Below are positions 25,472 through 34,219 of a stretch of DNA of 64,000 bases, one piece after another. The position numbers and the translations under genes are program-made. Numbering within the stretch: position 1 is the stretch's first letter; the number at the start of each line of letters is the position of its first letter. Origin of the DNA: Paenibacillus luteus (GTDB lineage Bacteria > Bacillota > Bacilli > Paenibacillales > Paenibacillaceae); the NCBI RefSeq assembly GCF_006542765.1, contig NZ_SKCD01000002.1, forward strand, positions 124,001-188,000, read 5' to 3'. The notes under the pieces were generated by a model. The model did no database searches, had not been told where the DNA came from, and saw nothing but the letters and a program-made list of their open reading frames with translations.

Positions 25472-26197
25472 TTATTTCAAAGGAACACGCGCAGCCAAGC
25501 GCTCTAATTTATCCAAATGAGTATTAATTTCGGATTGAATCCCTTTCAAATACTGCAGCGTCGCTTTGTTTTGTTTGACTAATGACGGGTTTTCGTTAAA
25601 ATCGATCGAATAATTTTTAATCACTTTTCCTTTTGAATATTGAATGGTATGAAATTCTCCGTTTTTCCATGCTTGCTTCATGTTTACGTTCGTGCCGAAA
25701 ATTTGCAAATTCATTTTGGCATCCTTGTAATTAAAGCTGTAAGGCTGCACGCCATCGGAGTGAGCAACCGAGAAGCCGAATACGAATTTATCGTTTGCGA
25801 AGGTACCCGATTGAATTTTATGGTATTCGACCGTATTGTCAAAGCCCGTAATCTTCGTCGTCAACGCGCCGTTACCCGCTTTCAAATCATTTTTCCATTC
25901 GCCATCATATGTAACCAGCATGTCTTTGCCGTCGCTTGTATATTTGTTCACATATTTGCCAACTCCGGAACGTTTGCCGTTCACCCAGTCACCCGCATAC
26001 GATTTCGTTGAAAACCAGGTCATCGTTCCTTTGCCGTGCGGCTGTCCATTTTTTAATTCCCCATAGTAAATTACATTTTTTGCAACCTGTAAGTATTCCT
26101 TTTTTGCTGCCGCCTCCGCTGTGGGTGCTCCCCAAGCACCAGTCGTAAATACAAATGCTAATGCCATGCTGAGTACCAAATATACAGTCTTTTTCAT
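25472..26197 (-). CDS. Secreted MORN-repeat protein
   Basis: 241 aa with a classical signal peptide (MKKTVYLVLSMALAFVFTTG, cleavage probably after AEA near residue 30). MORN-type repeats follow: YYGELKNGQPHGKGTMTW, YAGDWVNGKRSGVGKYV and YDGEWKNDLKAGNGALT. The C-terminal 100 residues are beta then helical with no known domain. MORN repeats bind lipids or act as scaffolds; a secreted bacterial example may act at the wall or membrane surface. Monocistronic. Confidence 0.8.
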   Translation of the reverse strand: MKKTVYLVLSMALAFVFTTGAWGAPTAEAAAKKEYLQVAKNVIYYGELKNGQPHGKGTMTWFSTKSYAGDWVNGKRSGVGKYVNKYTSDGKDMLVTYDGEWKNDLKAGNGALTTKITGFDNTVEYHKIQSGTFANDKFVFGFSVAHSDGVQPYSFNYKDAKMNLQIFGTNVNMKQAWKNGEFHTIQYSKGKVIKNYSIDFNENPSLVKQNKATLQYLKGIQSEINTHLDKLERLAARVPLK

Positions 26198-26293
26198 GAC
26201 CCATCACATCCCCATTCTGTTTCTGTTTTTGTTTACGTTCATTCTATTAGGATAATAAACAAGATATGCGATTCCGAAACAGGGACAACAAAC

Positions 26294-26323
26294 AAAAAAA
26301 TATCCCCTCAAACAAGGGGGATA
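26294..26323 (-). terminator. Intrinsic terminator
   Basis: Minus-strand TATCCCC and GGGGATA arms followed by seven T residues. Second terminator behind the glycan operon, or the terminator of an unseen small transcript. Confidence 0.7.
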
Positions 26324-26477
26324 GTTCCTGCGGCATGGCGTTTTTCGATTTACAAAATAGATGCTGAATAAGACATAATATAAAATATTATTGAATACAG
26401 CTGAAATGACATAAATAAACCATATTTTTCTGAAAAACAAGCGGTTATATCGAGGTATCGCATTGATTAGCAGCAGA

Positions 26478-26523
26478 ATGCCACGGGTGCTTTTCACGTT
26501 CTCGAGAAAAGCACCCGTGGCAT
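26478..26523 (-). terminator. Terminator hairpin of the glycan operon
   Basis: A perfect 17-bp stem (ATGCCACGGGTGCTTTT and complement) with a 12-nt loop, 5 bp after the GNAT gene stop. The T run is only four bases long. Confidence 0.75.
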
Positions 26524-26527
26524 ATCA

Positions 26528-27064
26528 TTAGCGGTCCTCCGCTGTCATGGCAAACAAAGCATGGTCCTCCCACAATCCGTTAATGTGCAAATAATGTCTA
26601 GCCAGACCCTCCTGCCTAAACCCCGCCTTCTCCAATACCCGGATAGAAGGCAAATTTCTCGGCATAACAGCAGCTTGTACGCGATGAAGGCCCAACTGCT
26701 CAAAAGCATAAGCTAAACATAAGGAAACAGCCTCCGTCATCATTCCCCGCCCATTGCAAGCCTGATCGAGGAAATAACCGAGAAAAGTATTTTGAAAAGG
26801 ACCGCGCGCTACGCCGGAAAGCTCAATTCGGCCAATCAGCGTATCCTTATCGACCGTAAATACGCCAAAGGCGTAGGCCTGATCATTTTGAGCCGCCAAT
26901 CGGCCGCTTGCAATCATGCGAGCCTGTTCCTCAAACGTAAAGTAGCTCTCCTGCCGCAGTGGCTCAAAGGGCTGCAAAAAATGCCGATTCTGCTGTCTGA
27001 GCGCAAGGAGCTTGTCCGCATCCTCGACCTCCAATAATCTTAAATAAATGGTCTCACCCTTCAT
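26528..27064 (-). CDS. GNAT acetyltransferase (RimJ/RimL type)
   Basis: 178 aa. The domain covers the whole protein: IYLRLLEVEDADKLLAL, the acetyl-CoA binding region QACNGRGMMTEAV and the C-terminal LHRVQAAVMPRNLPSIRVLE segment (given in part) typical of the RimJ/RimL group. It starts 29 bp behind the FAD-protein gene and is last in the glycan operon, so it may N-acetylate a sugar precursor, though protein or antibiotic acetylation cannot be excluded. Confidence 0.85.
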   Translation of the reverse strand: MKGETIYLRLLEVEDADKLLALRQQNRHFLQPFEPLRQESYFTFEEQARMIASGRLAAQNDQAYAFGVFTVDKDTLIGRIELSGVARGPFQNTFLGYFLDQACNGRGMMTEAVSLCLAYAFEQLGLHRVQAAVMPRNLPSIRVLEKAGFRQEGLARHYLHINGLWEDHALFAMTAEDR

Positions 27065-27093
27065 GCGATAAAACTCTCCTCTCTGGTTGTCTG

Positions 27094-28392
27094 TTACTTC
27101 ATAGGAACGAATGAAGAGCGTTCTGTGCGAAAAGCTTGGTCTGCATGCCTGCTCTGGAGATATTCAGCCAGTTGGACAGCCTGCTGCATATCCTCATGCT
27201 GGCTGGACCAATGCCAGCTTCCATAGCGCCCAATGCTGTATATCCCGTTGCTCTCCAAATAACGATGAAGAACCGAGGTGATCTTCTGATCCGGCATGCA
27301 ATAATTTTGCTCCAAGTAAAACGTTCGTAAAGCGACAATATCGTCAGCTTCATCTATTATACCAATCTCCGTCAGCTCTTGTATGATTTTGGGCAGCAGC
27401 AGTTGCGCCTCGCTCTTCGTATTAAAATGCAGCGGAGAGCATTCTACATAAATAGAACTGTAACCCGATGGCGCCAACAACGGCTCGATATTGCTATAAA
27501 AGCCCAGCCTGTAAAAATGATATTTCAGCTCAGGGAAGTATACCCAGCTTTTATGCTCATGAAATGGCTTTTTCTTGATGCCCATATTCAGAATGAAACC
27601 TTTGCTGGATGTCAATTGCTCCGCTAAACGGAGATATTCAGGTTCAATATCCGATATTAACCGAATGAGCAATGGCAGAGGAATCGTGGAAACGATAGTC
27701 TCCCATGCGTGATTTTTATGTTTTAGCTGCATTGTCTTACGGCTTAGACTTATTGCTTGCACGCCTGTATTGAAGCTCACGTTCACATGCTTAGACAAAT
27801 GCAGCGGAATCGCTTGGGCTCCTGCATCTCCTTTCGGGTACAGAAAGGCATGGTTATAACCGTCCGTATTGCCGGTTAACCGGACATTACGCACCGTTTC
27901 ATATTTTCCTGCAGCAATGCTCGCCAGTTCTTCTTTGCCAAACATTTTTCTGTTATAGTCCCGAAAGAAAGCATTGTATAACGTAGGTCCGTAGGAGTTG
28001 ATCAGCATCTCAGCGTAATTGCTGTATTGCAGCTTCTTACCTCCGATCTCGCGCAATTCTTCGTCTACCCTCCCGACAAAGCTCCTGCTCGGATTTTGTT
28101 TATAGCTCTGCTGAATCGGGTAATCGTACAATCGTCCCTCCAAATAAACATAGGCGTGCCTGCGATGCGAAATTAACGGGAGTCCATCCAGCAGCTTAAG
28201 CGCTCCAGGAGCCGATTGATGATGAAACCAATGACCTCCAACGTCAAAGCCGAAGGTTCCCGCCTCCGTATCCACTTTGTACGATAGGGCTTTCCCACCT
28301 AACGATGCATTCGCTTCAAATACCGGAACATTGCCATATGCTTTTGCAAACGATAATCCAGTCACGCCCGCTCCGATGACGGCTAAGGCCAT
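27094..28392 (-). CDS. FAD-dependent oxidoreductase of the amine-oxidase/UDP-galactopyranose-mutase type
   Basis: 432 aa. It begins directly with a dinucleotide-binding motif (LAVIGAGVTGLSFAKAYG) and the second FAD contact (GGKALSY). FDVGGHWFHH is the His-containing loop seen in UDP-galactopyranose mutases and protoporphyrinogen-oxidase-like proteins encoded in polysaccharide clusters. The C-terminus has the closing FAD loop (GIYSIGRYGSWHW). Placement 6 bp after the glycosyltransferase gene supports a role in glycan assembly, perhaps a sugar ring contraction or oxidation. Confidence 0.8.
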   Translation of the reverse strand: MALAVIGAGVTGLSFAKAYGNVPVFEANASLGGKALSYKVDTEAGTFGFDVGGHWFHHQSAPGALKLLDGLPLISHRRHAYVYLEGRLYDYPIQQSYKQNPSRSFVGRVDEELREIGGKKLQYSNYAEMLINSYGPTLYNAFFRDYNRKMFGKEELASIAAGKYETVRNVRLTGNTDGYNHAFLYPKGDAGAQAIPLHLSKHVNVSFNTGVQAISLSRKTMQLKHKNHAWETIVSTIPLPLLIRLISDIEPEYLRLAEQLTSSKGFILNMGIKKKPFHEHKSWVYFPELKYHFYRLGFYSNIEPLLAPSGYSSIYVECSPLHFNTKSEAQLLLPKIIQELTEIGIIDEADDIVALRTFYLEQNYCMPDQKITSVLHRYLESNGIYSIGRYGSWHWSSQHEDMQQAVQLAEYLQSRHADQAFRTERSSFVPMK

Positions 28393-28398
28393 GTACCA

Positions 28399-29544
28399 TC
28401 ACCCCGTCACTTTTTCGTTTTTGGCAATCGGTTCGGCTACTAGTCCCATAGCCGTTTTAATCGAGGTATTCACGATACGTACGTCATACTTCTTCACAGC
28501 AAGCTCACGACTCTTGAGGCCCATTCGCGGAATGATCCGGGGCTCCACAATAAATTTCTCCATAGCCGCTGCTAAAGCCGGTGCATTTCTTACTGGAACC
28601 AGAAAACCATTATACGCCTCGACCACCGTTTCCCTGCACCCCGGAGAATCAGCTGTTATGATCGGCAAGCCCATCGCCATCGCTTCCAACGCAGATTTCG
28701 GAGTTCCTTCCCGGTAAGATGGCAGAACAAACACCGAGGCTCTTTTTAAAAATGGCCGCACGTCCTCCGTCTCCCCCAAATACTGAAGGATTCCCTCTTC
28801 CACCCAAGATTTCAGCTTGGAGGCGGGTATCGCTGTCGGATTCTTATCCATAGGGCCGAGCAGCTGAAATACCACGTGCGGATACTTCACTTTAAGCAGG
28901 CGTGCGGCTTCGGCATATTCTTCGATCCCTTTATCGCTAATCACTCTCGCCACAACTAAAAAAACGAAAGGCTGAACAGGTCGTATACTCATTCTGAACC
29001 GGTCAATGTTGACGCCTGCTCCGTTCACCACTAGAGCTCTGTTATGCTTTAAAATACTTTGATGTTGAAAAAGCCGCAAATCATCTGGATTCTCAAACAA
29101 CACCTGTTTACAATGGTCTACGGCGAAGGTGTATAGTTTTTTCACAACATGAAATAAGATCGAACGCTTCTGTCCGCCCAAACTGAAGGTATAACCAAGA
29201 CCCGTTACCATTAAAAGTACGTTTCTAGACTTTGTGAATGCCGCAGCGATAGATCCATACAAGATTGGCTTAATGGAGTAAAAGCAAAATAGGTCCGGCT
29301 GATGTTTTTTAAAAACCTTGATCATCTTATAAATACTGAACAGGTCATAAAACGGATTTAAGCCTGTATTTTTTATTGGAATGGCTTCAAAAGCAACCCC
29401 AATCGACTGGAGCTCGTCCTTATAGGGATTCGAAGGCGCTGCGGCAATGACTTCATGTCCTTCGAGCGCTAACGATTGAATCAAATCCCAACTGAAGTTT
29501 TTATAATATTTAGCGTACGGAACAACGATCATAATCTTGGCCAT
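28399..29544 (-). CDS. Family 4 glycosyltransferase
   Basis: 381 aa. GT-B fold with the N-terminal FSWDLIQSLALEGHEV and the GT4 donor-binding signature VLPSYREGTPKSALEAMAMG, then LPIITADSPGCRETV. The pattern LFCFYSIKPILYG and VTGLGYTFS recall transferases acting on undecaprenyl-diphosphate sugars (PglA group). It follows the TagO/WecA-like gene by 21 bp, so it likely adds the second sugar to a lipid-linked precursor. Confidence 0.9.
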   Translation of the reverse strand: MAKIMIVVPYAKYYKNFSWDLIQSLALEGHEVIAAAPSNPYKDELQSIGVAFEAIPIKNTGLNPFYDLFSIYKMIKVFKKHQPDLFCFYSIKPILYGSIAAAFTKSRNVLLMVTGLGYTFSLGGQKRSILFHVVKKLYTFAVDHCKQVLFENPDDLRLFQHQSILKHNRALVVNGAGVNIDRFRMSIRPVQPFVFLVVARVISDKGIEEYAEAARLLKVKYPHVVFQLLGPMDKNPTAIPASKLKSWVEEGILQYLGETEDVRPFLKRASVFVLPSYREGTPKSALEAMAMGLPIITADSPGCRETVVEAYNGFLVPVRNAPALAAAMEKFIVEPRIIPRMGLKSRELAVKKYDVRIVNTSIKTAMGLVAEPIAKNEKVTG

Positions 29545-29565
29545 TTCAGTCTCCCTCCATTCGAG

Positions 29566-30561
29566 TTAGGAATAAATATCCACTTTGCTCAAAGAGAATC
29601 CAATCAATGAAAAAACGGTGACCGCACACGGTGCAATATATACGCCATGCTGGCTGTTCATCGATAACCAAAAAGCGACTAAGCACAAAATCATTCCGAC
29701 ACCATACGAGTACAGCACAGTTTGCTTGATCGTAAAGCCTGCTTTCACCATTCGTTTGGCAAAATGGTCATCGCTTCCTTGCAGTGGGGATTTTCCAGCC
29801 TTTAATCTCAAAATCGAAATATAAACGGTTTCAAATATCGGAATTGCAAGTAGAAGGACAGGCACAAGCAGATGATGTTCTTCCCTGATCTCGATCCATT
29901 TGACCGCCGCGCATGCGAGCATAAATCCTATGGCCAGGCTGCCAGCATCGCCTAGAAATATTTTGGCAGGATAAAAGTTGAACGCAAGAAACCCTAAACA
30001 AGCTCCTGCTAGCGCTAGCATTGCAGCTCCAAAAACAATTTGCCCCGCCAAGAACAGGAGCACCGCCAGAAAAAAGGCTGCGATACCGCCAATTCCGGAG
30101 GCTAAACCATCCATGATATCCACTAAATTAAGAGCATTGGTAATGCCAATAACCCAGATCAGCATGATCATGATGTTCAATAAAGGGTGCTCCGTGAGTT
30201 GAAGCCCTAATCCATAAAGCATCACAATTGCTGTAGCCAAGCCTTGAAAGCTAAGTTTCATCAGTGGCTTTACAGCATGAAAATCATCAAATAAACCAAT
30301 GGAGAAAATAACGAACAAACCTAGCAGCATACCCGTTTGCTCAGCATTTATCGTCAGGTTGTACAAAATAATAATGAGGCCGAGCGTCAGGTAGAGCGTC
30401 ATAACAATAGCCGCCCCGCCCAAATAGGGCGTAGGCTGACGGTGCTTCTTAAGCGCCTGATCCGGATGGTCTACGATCCCGAATTTTTTGGCTAACATGA
30501 TGGCAAGGGGGGTTAACAGCACGATGATAATGGCTGCAAGTAAAAAAACGGTTAGCTTCAT
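29566..30561 (-). CDS. Undecaprenyl-phosphate sugar-1-phosphate transferase (TagO/WecA/MraY family)
   Basis: 331 aa from the internal ATG; the GTG start 24 nt upstream is possible but would sit at the ribosome site. Ten to eleven membrane segments. Family catalytic motifs are present: GLFDDFHAV (Asp pair), NLVDIMDGLA (Asp), FNFYPAKIFLGDAGSL and the C-terminal QGSDDHFAKRMV histidine loop. It would transfer a HexNAc-1-phosphate from UDP to undecaprenyl phosphate, starting teichoic acid or another surface glycan. First gene of the four-gene operon. Twin palindromes lie 37 bp upstream of the start. Confidence 0.9.
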   Translation of the reverse strand: MKLTVFLLAAIIIVLLTPLAIMLAKKFGIVDHPDQALKKHRQPTPYLGGAAIVMTLYLTLGLIIILYNLTINAEQTGMLLGLFVIFSIGLFDDFHAVKPLMKLSFQGLATAIVMLYGLGLQLTEHPLLNIMIMLIWVIGITNALNLVDIMDGLASGIGGIAAFFLAVLLFLAGQIVFGAAMLALAGACLGFLAFNFYPAKIFLGDAGSLAIGFMLACAAVKWIEIREEHHLLVPVLLLAIPIFETVYISILRLKAGKSPLQGSDDHFAKRMVKAGFTIKQTVLYSYGVGMILCLVAFWLSMNSQHGVYIAPCAVTVFSLIGFSLSKVDIYS

Positions 30562-30597
30562 CCCCGCATATTCTCCAATGATCACACATTACCGCCA

Positions 30598-30631
30598 TTC
30601 TTTATAAAGAATAATAGTTCTTTTTAAAGAA
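30598..30631. promoter_or_regulatory. Twin TTCTTT palindromes before the glycan operon
   Basis: TTCTTTATAAAGAA (30598-30611, part of a 16-bp perfect palindrome) and TTCTTTTTAAAGAA (30618-30631) start 20 bp apart, two helical turns. They look like a cooperative operator for an unknown regulator. Confidence 0.6.
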
Positions 30632-30721
30632 TATCATAATCATTCACTGGATAGCCAGCCTATCTTACGTCCCATGTTGCAAGCGACAAGAATTGTCGAT
30701 TCCCGCCAAATTCATCGATTT

Positions 30722-31606
30722 TTAGAATATGGTGTCAATCAAACCTTTTTGATGCAGCAGCTCTTTTGTATCCGTCCACAGCCTCACTTGAAGCGAGGGA
30801 TCTCCAGCAGGATCAACCGGAGTAATTGGATTGCCGGTTCCTACATTAAAGTATCCCCCTGTTACCTTCTCATATTGCGAATCAACGATTAACCGAGTAA
30901 TAATGTCAGCACCCTTACGCGGATCACCAAGATGCAAAAAGTTCAAAAGACGCTCAAGTATGGAAGCAAACCATAGCTCTCGTCCGAGCCCCGTCACATT
31001 AAATCCAGGATTCAGCGCATTTACGCTTATTCCCGTTTCTTTCCATTGGCGCGCCAGTTCCGCTGTGAACATAATGTTAAACAGCTTGGTTTTTCCATAA
31101 ATCGCTGAAGAGCCTCGAGAAGTAAACATAGCGGTGTTGGTAAGGTCTTGTGGCAGCTTTACTGCACCATGATTACGCGAGGCTTCCGACGCTACATTTA
31201 CAACTCGGGCTTTCTCCGCATTTCGTAAGGACTGGCGCAATGTATGCGTGAATAACCAAGGGGCTAAATAATTCACAGCTACCATCTCCGCAAAGCCCTC
31301 GGGGGTTACTCGCTGTTCAAACGCATGCAGTCCTGCATTATTCACCAGTACGTCTATTTTCGGGTATGCAGCAGAAATCTCCTGACCCAATCGACGGACG
31401 TCCTTCATGATAGAAAGATCCCCAAAATAAAAATCCAATTCGGCGGTTGGCATGTTCTCTTTAATTATTTTTTCAGTCGCATCCGCACGTTCCCTGCTCC
31501 TCGCCGTAAGGACAAGGTGAGCATCACGCTTCGCCATCTCAATGGCAACGAGTTGGCCCAGTCCACTTGTTGCTCCGGTGATTACAACAATCGGTTTTGT
31601 TTTCAT
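30722..31606 (-). CDS. Short-chain dehydrogenase/reductase (retinol-dehydrogenase-like)
   Basis: 294 aa. Cofactor motif VVITGATSGLGQLVAIE at the N-terminus, NNAG in DVLVNNAGLHAF, catalytic Ser in VNVASEASR and YxxxK in IYGKTKLFN. Extended C-terminus with NPGFNVTGLG. An NADP-dependent oxidoreductase of unknown substrate. Divergent from the MarR gene, with two MarR-like sites in between, so expression is probably inducible by a MarR ligand. Confidence 0.9.
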   Translation of the reverse strand: MKTKPIVVITGATSGLGQLVAIEMAKRDAHLVLTARSRERADATEKIIKENMPTAELDFYFGDLSIMKDVRRLGQEISAAYPKIDVLVNNAGLHAFEQRVTPEGFAEMVAVNYLAPWLFTHTLRQSLRNAEKARVVNVASEASRNHGAVKLPQDLTNTAMFTSRGSSAIYGKTKLFNIMFTAELARQWKETGISVNALNPGFNVTGLGRELWFASILERLLNFLHLGDPRKGADIITRLIVDSQYEKVTGGYFNVGTGNPITPVDPAGDPSLQVRLWTDTKELLHQKGLIDTIF

Positions 31607-31664
31607 CGTTATTCTCCTTTGTGATCTGTTCTAGGTTTTGACTATCCATTAAAGCTGGTTTATT

Positions 31665-31711
31665 ATTGATATATGTCAACTATATTGATTTGATTGATAT
31701 ATGTCAACTAT
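31665..31711. promoter_or_regulatory. Two direct repeats, likely MarR operators
   Basis: ATTGATATATGTCAACTAT occurs at 31665-31683 and again at 31693-31711. Each contains the near-palindrome TTGATATATGTCAA (half-site TTGAYAT). The spacing is 28 bp start to start. Confidence 0.7.
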
Positions 31712-31757
31712 TTTACCGGCGTTGTGCCCATTATACATGGAAGATAGGTGAAATCTA

Positions 31758-32216
31758 ATGAATGAGGATCATCTCAAACAAACACCTAGAACACAGTTAG
31801 AGCTGAAGCTAGGTGAACAAATCAATGCGCTGATTACCTCCTCGCATGCGCTAAATGTCAAAACAGCAGCTATTTTCGATCCTACCCTACAGCCTGCCGC
31901 TTTCCATATCGTCCGTTGGCTGTACGCTTACGGCCCGACTAGCGCTGCTAAATTAGCGGAAGCAACGGCAATGGATCGCAGCTCCGTTAGCCGACTCGTC
32001 AAACAATTGGAACACTTGGGATATGTAATGAGGGAATCCTCCCCCAATGACCGTCGTGGAATTTTTTTATCACTCACGGATAAAGGGAGACAACAAACGA
32101 TTGACGCGCTCAAAGAGAAGGAATTTGCCTATTATGAGCGCATTTCTCGGTGGAATGATGAGCAGCTTGAACATTTTATCGATTTGCTTAAGGAGTTCAA
32201 TGGGGTAGACCTATAA
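31758..32216 (+). CDS. MarR-family regulator
   Basis: 152 aa. Winged helix region with SAAKLAEATAMDRSSVSRLV, then wing DRRGIFLSLTDKGRQ. N- and C-terminal helices form the dimer. The divergent SDR gene and two repeated pseudo-palindromes between them suggest self-repression and repression of the SDR gene, released by a small molecule. Confidence 0.9.
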   Translation: MNEDHLKQTPRTQLELKLGEQINALITSSHALNVKTAAIFDPTLQPAAFHIVRWLYAYGPTSAAKLAEATAMDRSSVSRLVKQLEHLGYVMRESSPNDRRGIFLSLTDKGRQQTIDALKEKEFAYYERISRWNDEQLEHFIDLLKEFNGVDL

Positions 32217-32221
32217 ACCAA

Positions 32222-32270
32222 AGAGGATGCCCTGGCCATAAATGGCTCGCTGGGCACCCTCTATTTGTTT
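32222..32270 (+). terminator. Terminator between the MarR gene and kimA
   Basis: AGAGGATGCCC pairs with GGGCACCCTCT (one mismatch) and is followed by TATTTGTTTTT. It terminates the MarR gene and may partly serve the convergent kimA. Confidence 0.75.
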
Positions 32271-32283
32271 TTGTATTCGCCTG

Positions 32284-34101
32284 TTATTTCTGAAGATGGT
32301 AAGGCACAGTGGCAATAACGACATCCTTCTGGTTAAACAAATAAGCGCGCAGCATTAAGCTTGTTTGGTTATGCAGAAAGTAATGCCACCAGTGCTTCGT
32401 AATAAACTGCGGGATAAGAATCGTAATGTGATCTGTTTCTGCCGTTTTCCACTCAATCGTATCGATAAACTTCATAAGTGGCCTGATAATGCTCCGATAG
32501 CTAGACCTTAGAACGATGAGCCGGACGCCAGGATTCCATTCTGCCCATTTTCTCTCCATCTTCTCGATATCCTCGTCATCAAAGCCCACATACACGGCAA
32601 CGACATTATCCGTCAACGATTTCGCATACCCCAAGGAATGGTTAACGACTCTTGTAATTCCGGCTACGGGAACGACTATCGTGCTTCCCTTTATCGTTGG
32701 CTTATCGCTCGCCATATTAATCCGAAGCTCATCGGCCATATTCCGGTAATGGCGGTGGATGCCGTAAAACAGGAAAATAACCGCCGGCAAGAAAATAAAT
32801 ACGACCCACACATGGCTAAACTTCGTAAAAATAAAGATGAGCGTAATCGCCAACGTCGTTATCATGCCAATCGTATTGATCGTGAAGCGCAGTCCCCAGC
32901 CCTTTGGTTTTAACTTCAGCCAGCGCAGCATCATTCCGAGCTGAGATAGGGTGAACGGGATGAAAACACCTACCGCGTACAATGGGATTAAATTTTCCGT
33001 ATTACCGTGAAAGGCGATAACAAGCAGGGCCGAGAGTATTCCTAATATAATAATTCCGTTGGAGAAGCCCAGTCGGTCTCCCCTTGCCATGAACATATTC
33101 GGCATATACTTGTCTTTGGCGAGCATATAGGCTAGTAGCGGAAATGCGGCATAGGCAGTATTCGCCGCAAGAAACAAGATTAAGGCGGTCACGCCCTGAA
33201 TGATATAATAAACGGTTCCTCTGCCAAAGGTGGCATTGGCGATCTGCGACACAACCGTTTCCTTCTCGCTTGGGATAATACCATACCAATAAGCAAGCAA
33301 GCTGATTCCGATAAACATGGCGCCAAGAATCGTTCCCATCATAATAAGCGTAGTTGCCGCATTCCGCTCAGCAGGCTGCTTAAAATTCGGAATCGCATTG
33401 GACATCGCTTCGACGCCCGTAAGCGCGGAGCAGCCTGAGCTAAACGCCTTCAGCAGCAGGAACAAGCTAATATTGGAAACCGCTGCGCCCATCTCGGGAG
33501 CTGCGGCATGAATGCCACCTGATAAATATTTAATAACACCTGAAATAATCAGGATAAATATAGCGATAACAAACAGATAAACAGGCATCGCCAGCACTGA
33601 GGCCGACTCCGTAATGCCGCGCAAATTAATAATGGTAAGCACGAATATCATAACGATCGAGATCAAAACGCGCTGATCATGCAGCGACGGAAAGGCTGAC
33701 GTGATCGCATCCGTACCTGCGGATGTACTTACGGCCACCGTCAAAATATAATCAACCAGCAACGAGCCTCCAGCTAGCAGGCCCGTTGATATTCCCAAAT
33801 TGTCTTTGGCAACGATATAGGCCCCGCCGCCTGTTGGATAGGAAAAAATCGTCTGACGATAGGACAGAATAAGAATTAGAAGCAAGCCTAGGACAGCTAA
33901 CGAAATAGGGATCGAATACCAGACAGCGGTAAATCCGGCGACCATCAGCACAATTAATATTTGCTCCGTGCCATAGGCGACAGAGGATAATGCATCGGAG
34001 GAAAGCACCGCCAGAGCTTTTAGCTTGGATAGCTTCTCTCCTTCAATTTCCGTGCTTTTCATAGGACGCCCGATAATAAACCGTTTGAATCTGCTGACCA
34101 T
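32284..34101 (-). CDS. kimA: KimA potassium importer (APC superfamily, formerly YdaO)
   Basis: 605 aa, the same length as B. subtilis KimA. Strong similarity recalled across the membrane domain: LKALAVLSSDALSSVAYGTE, YPTGGGAYIVAKDNLG, LLLKAFSSGCSALTGVEAMS and LIPLYAVGVFIPFTLSQ. Twelve membrane segments are followed by a cytoplasmic C-terminal domain. KimA is a high-affinity K+/H+ symporter whose transcription and activity are inhibited by c-di-AMP. The leader carries the matching c-di-AMP riboswitch. ATG after AAAGGGGAAG. Confidence 0.93.
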   Translation of the reverse strand: MVSRFKRFIIGRPMKSTEIEGEKLSKLKALAVLSSDALSSVAYGTEQILIVLMVAGFTAVWYSIPISLAVLGLLLILILSYRQTIFSYPTGGGAYIVAKDNLGISTGLLAGGSLLVDYILTVAVSTSAGTDAITSAFPSLHDQRVLISIVMIFVLTIINLRGITESASVLAMPVYLFVIAIFILIISGVIKYLSGGIHAAAPEMGAAVSNISLFLLLKAFSSGCSALTGVEAMSNAIPNFKQPAERNAATTLIMMGTILGAMFIGISLLAYWYGIIPSEKETVVSQIANATFGRGTVYYIIQGVTALILFLAANTAYAAFPLLAYMLAKDKYMPNMFMARGDRLGFSNGIIILGILSALLVIAFHGNTENLIPLYAVGVFIPFTLSQLGMMLRWLKLKPKGWGLRFTINTIGMITTLAITLIFIFTKFSHVWVVFIFLPAVIFLFYGIHRHYRNMADELRINMASDKPTIKGSTIVVPVAGITRVVNHSLGYAKSLTDNVVAVYVGFDDEDIEKMERKWAEWNPGVRLIVLRSSYRSIIRPLMKFIDTIEWKTAETDHITILIPQFITKHWWHYFLHNQTSLMLRAYLFNQKDVVIATVPYHLQK

Positions 34102-34165
34102 GACTACTTCCCCTTTGTTTGCCTATAAGATAAATGGATTGCAAAGCACTTTATGAAAGAAAAGC

Positions 34166-34206
34166 ACAAAAAAAGCCGCAGGAAAGTAAGGACTCTCCCA
34201 CGGCTT
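34166..34206 (-). terminator. Riboswitch-controlled terminator of kimA
   Basis: In the RNA, AAGCCGTGGGA pairs with TCCTGCGGCTT (11 bp with two G-U pairs) and is followed by seven U. It sits between the aptamer and the kimA ribosome site, so c-di-AMP binding should favour termination. Confidence 0.85.
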
Positions 34207-34219
34207 TACCAAAAAAAGG

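Larger units (their letters stand above)
26198..26527. other. Intergenic stretch with two terminator hairpins
   Basis: It holds two hairpins (26294-26323 and 26478-26523) and, between them, AT-rich sequence. A minus-strand frame of 97 codons runs through it, but its last third translates the terminator and it has no ribosome site, so I do not call it. Its central hydrophobic part could be the remnant of a small membrane protein. Confidence 0.4.

Noticed and set aside
26204..26497. A 97-codon minus-strand frame with a hydrophobic centre
   Set aside because: No ribosome site; the second half translates a terminator hairpin. At most a remnant.
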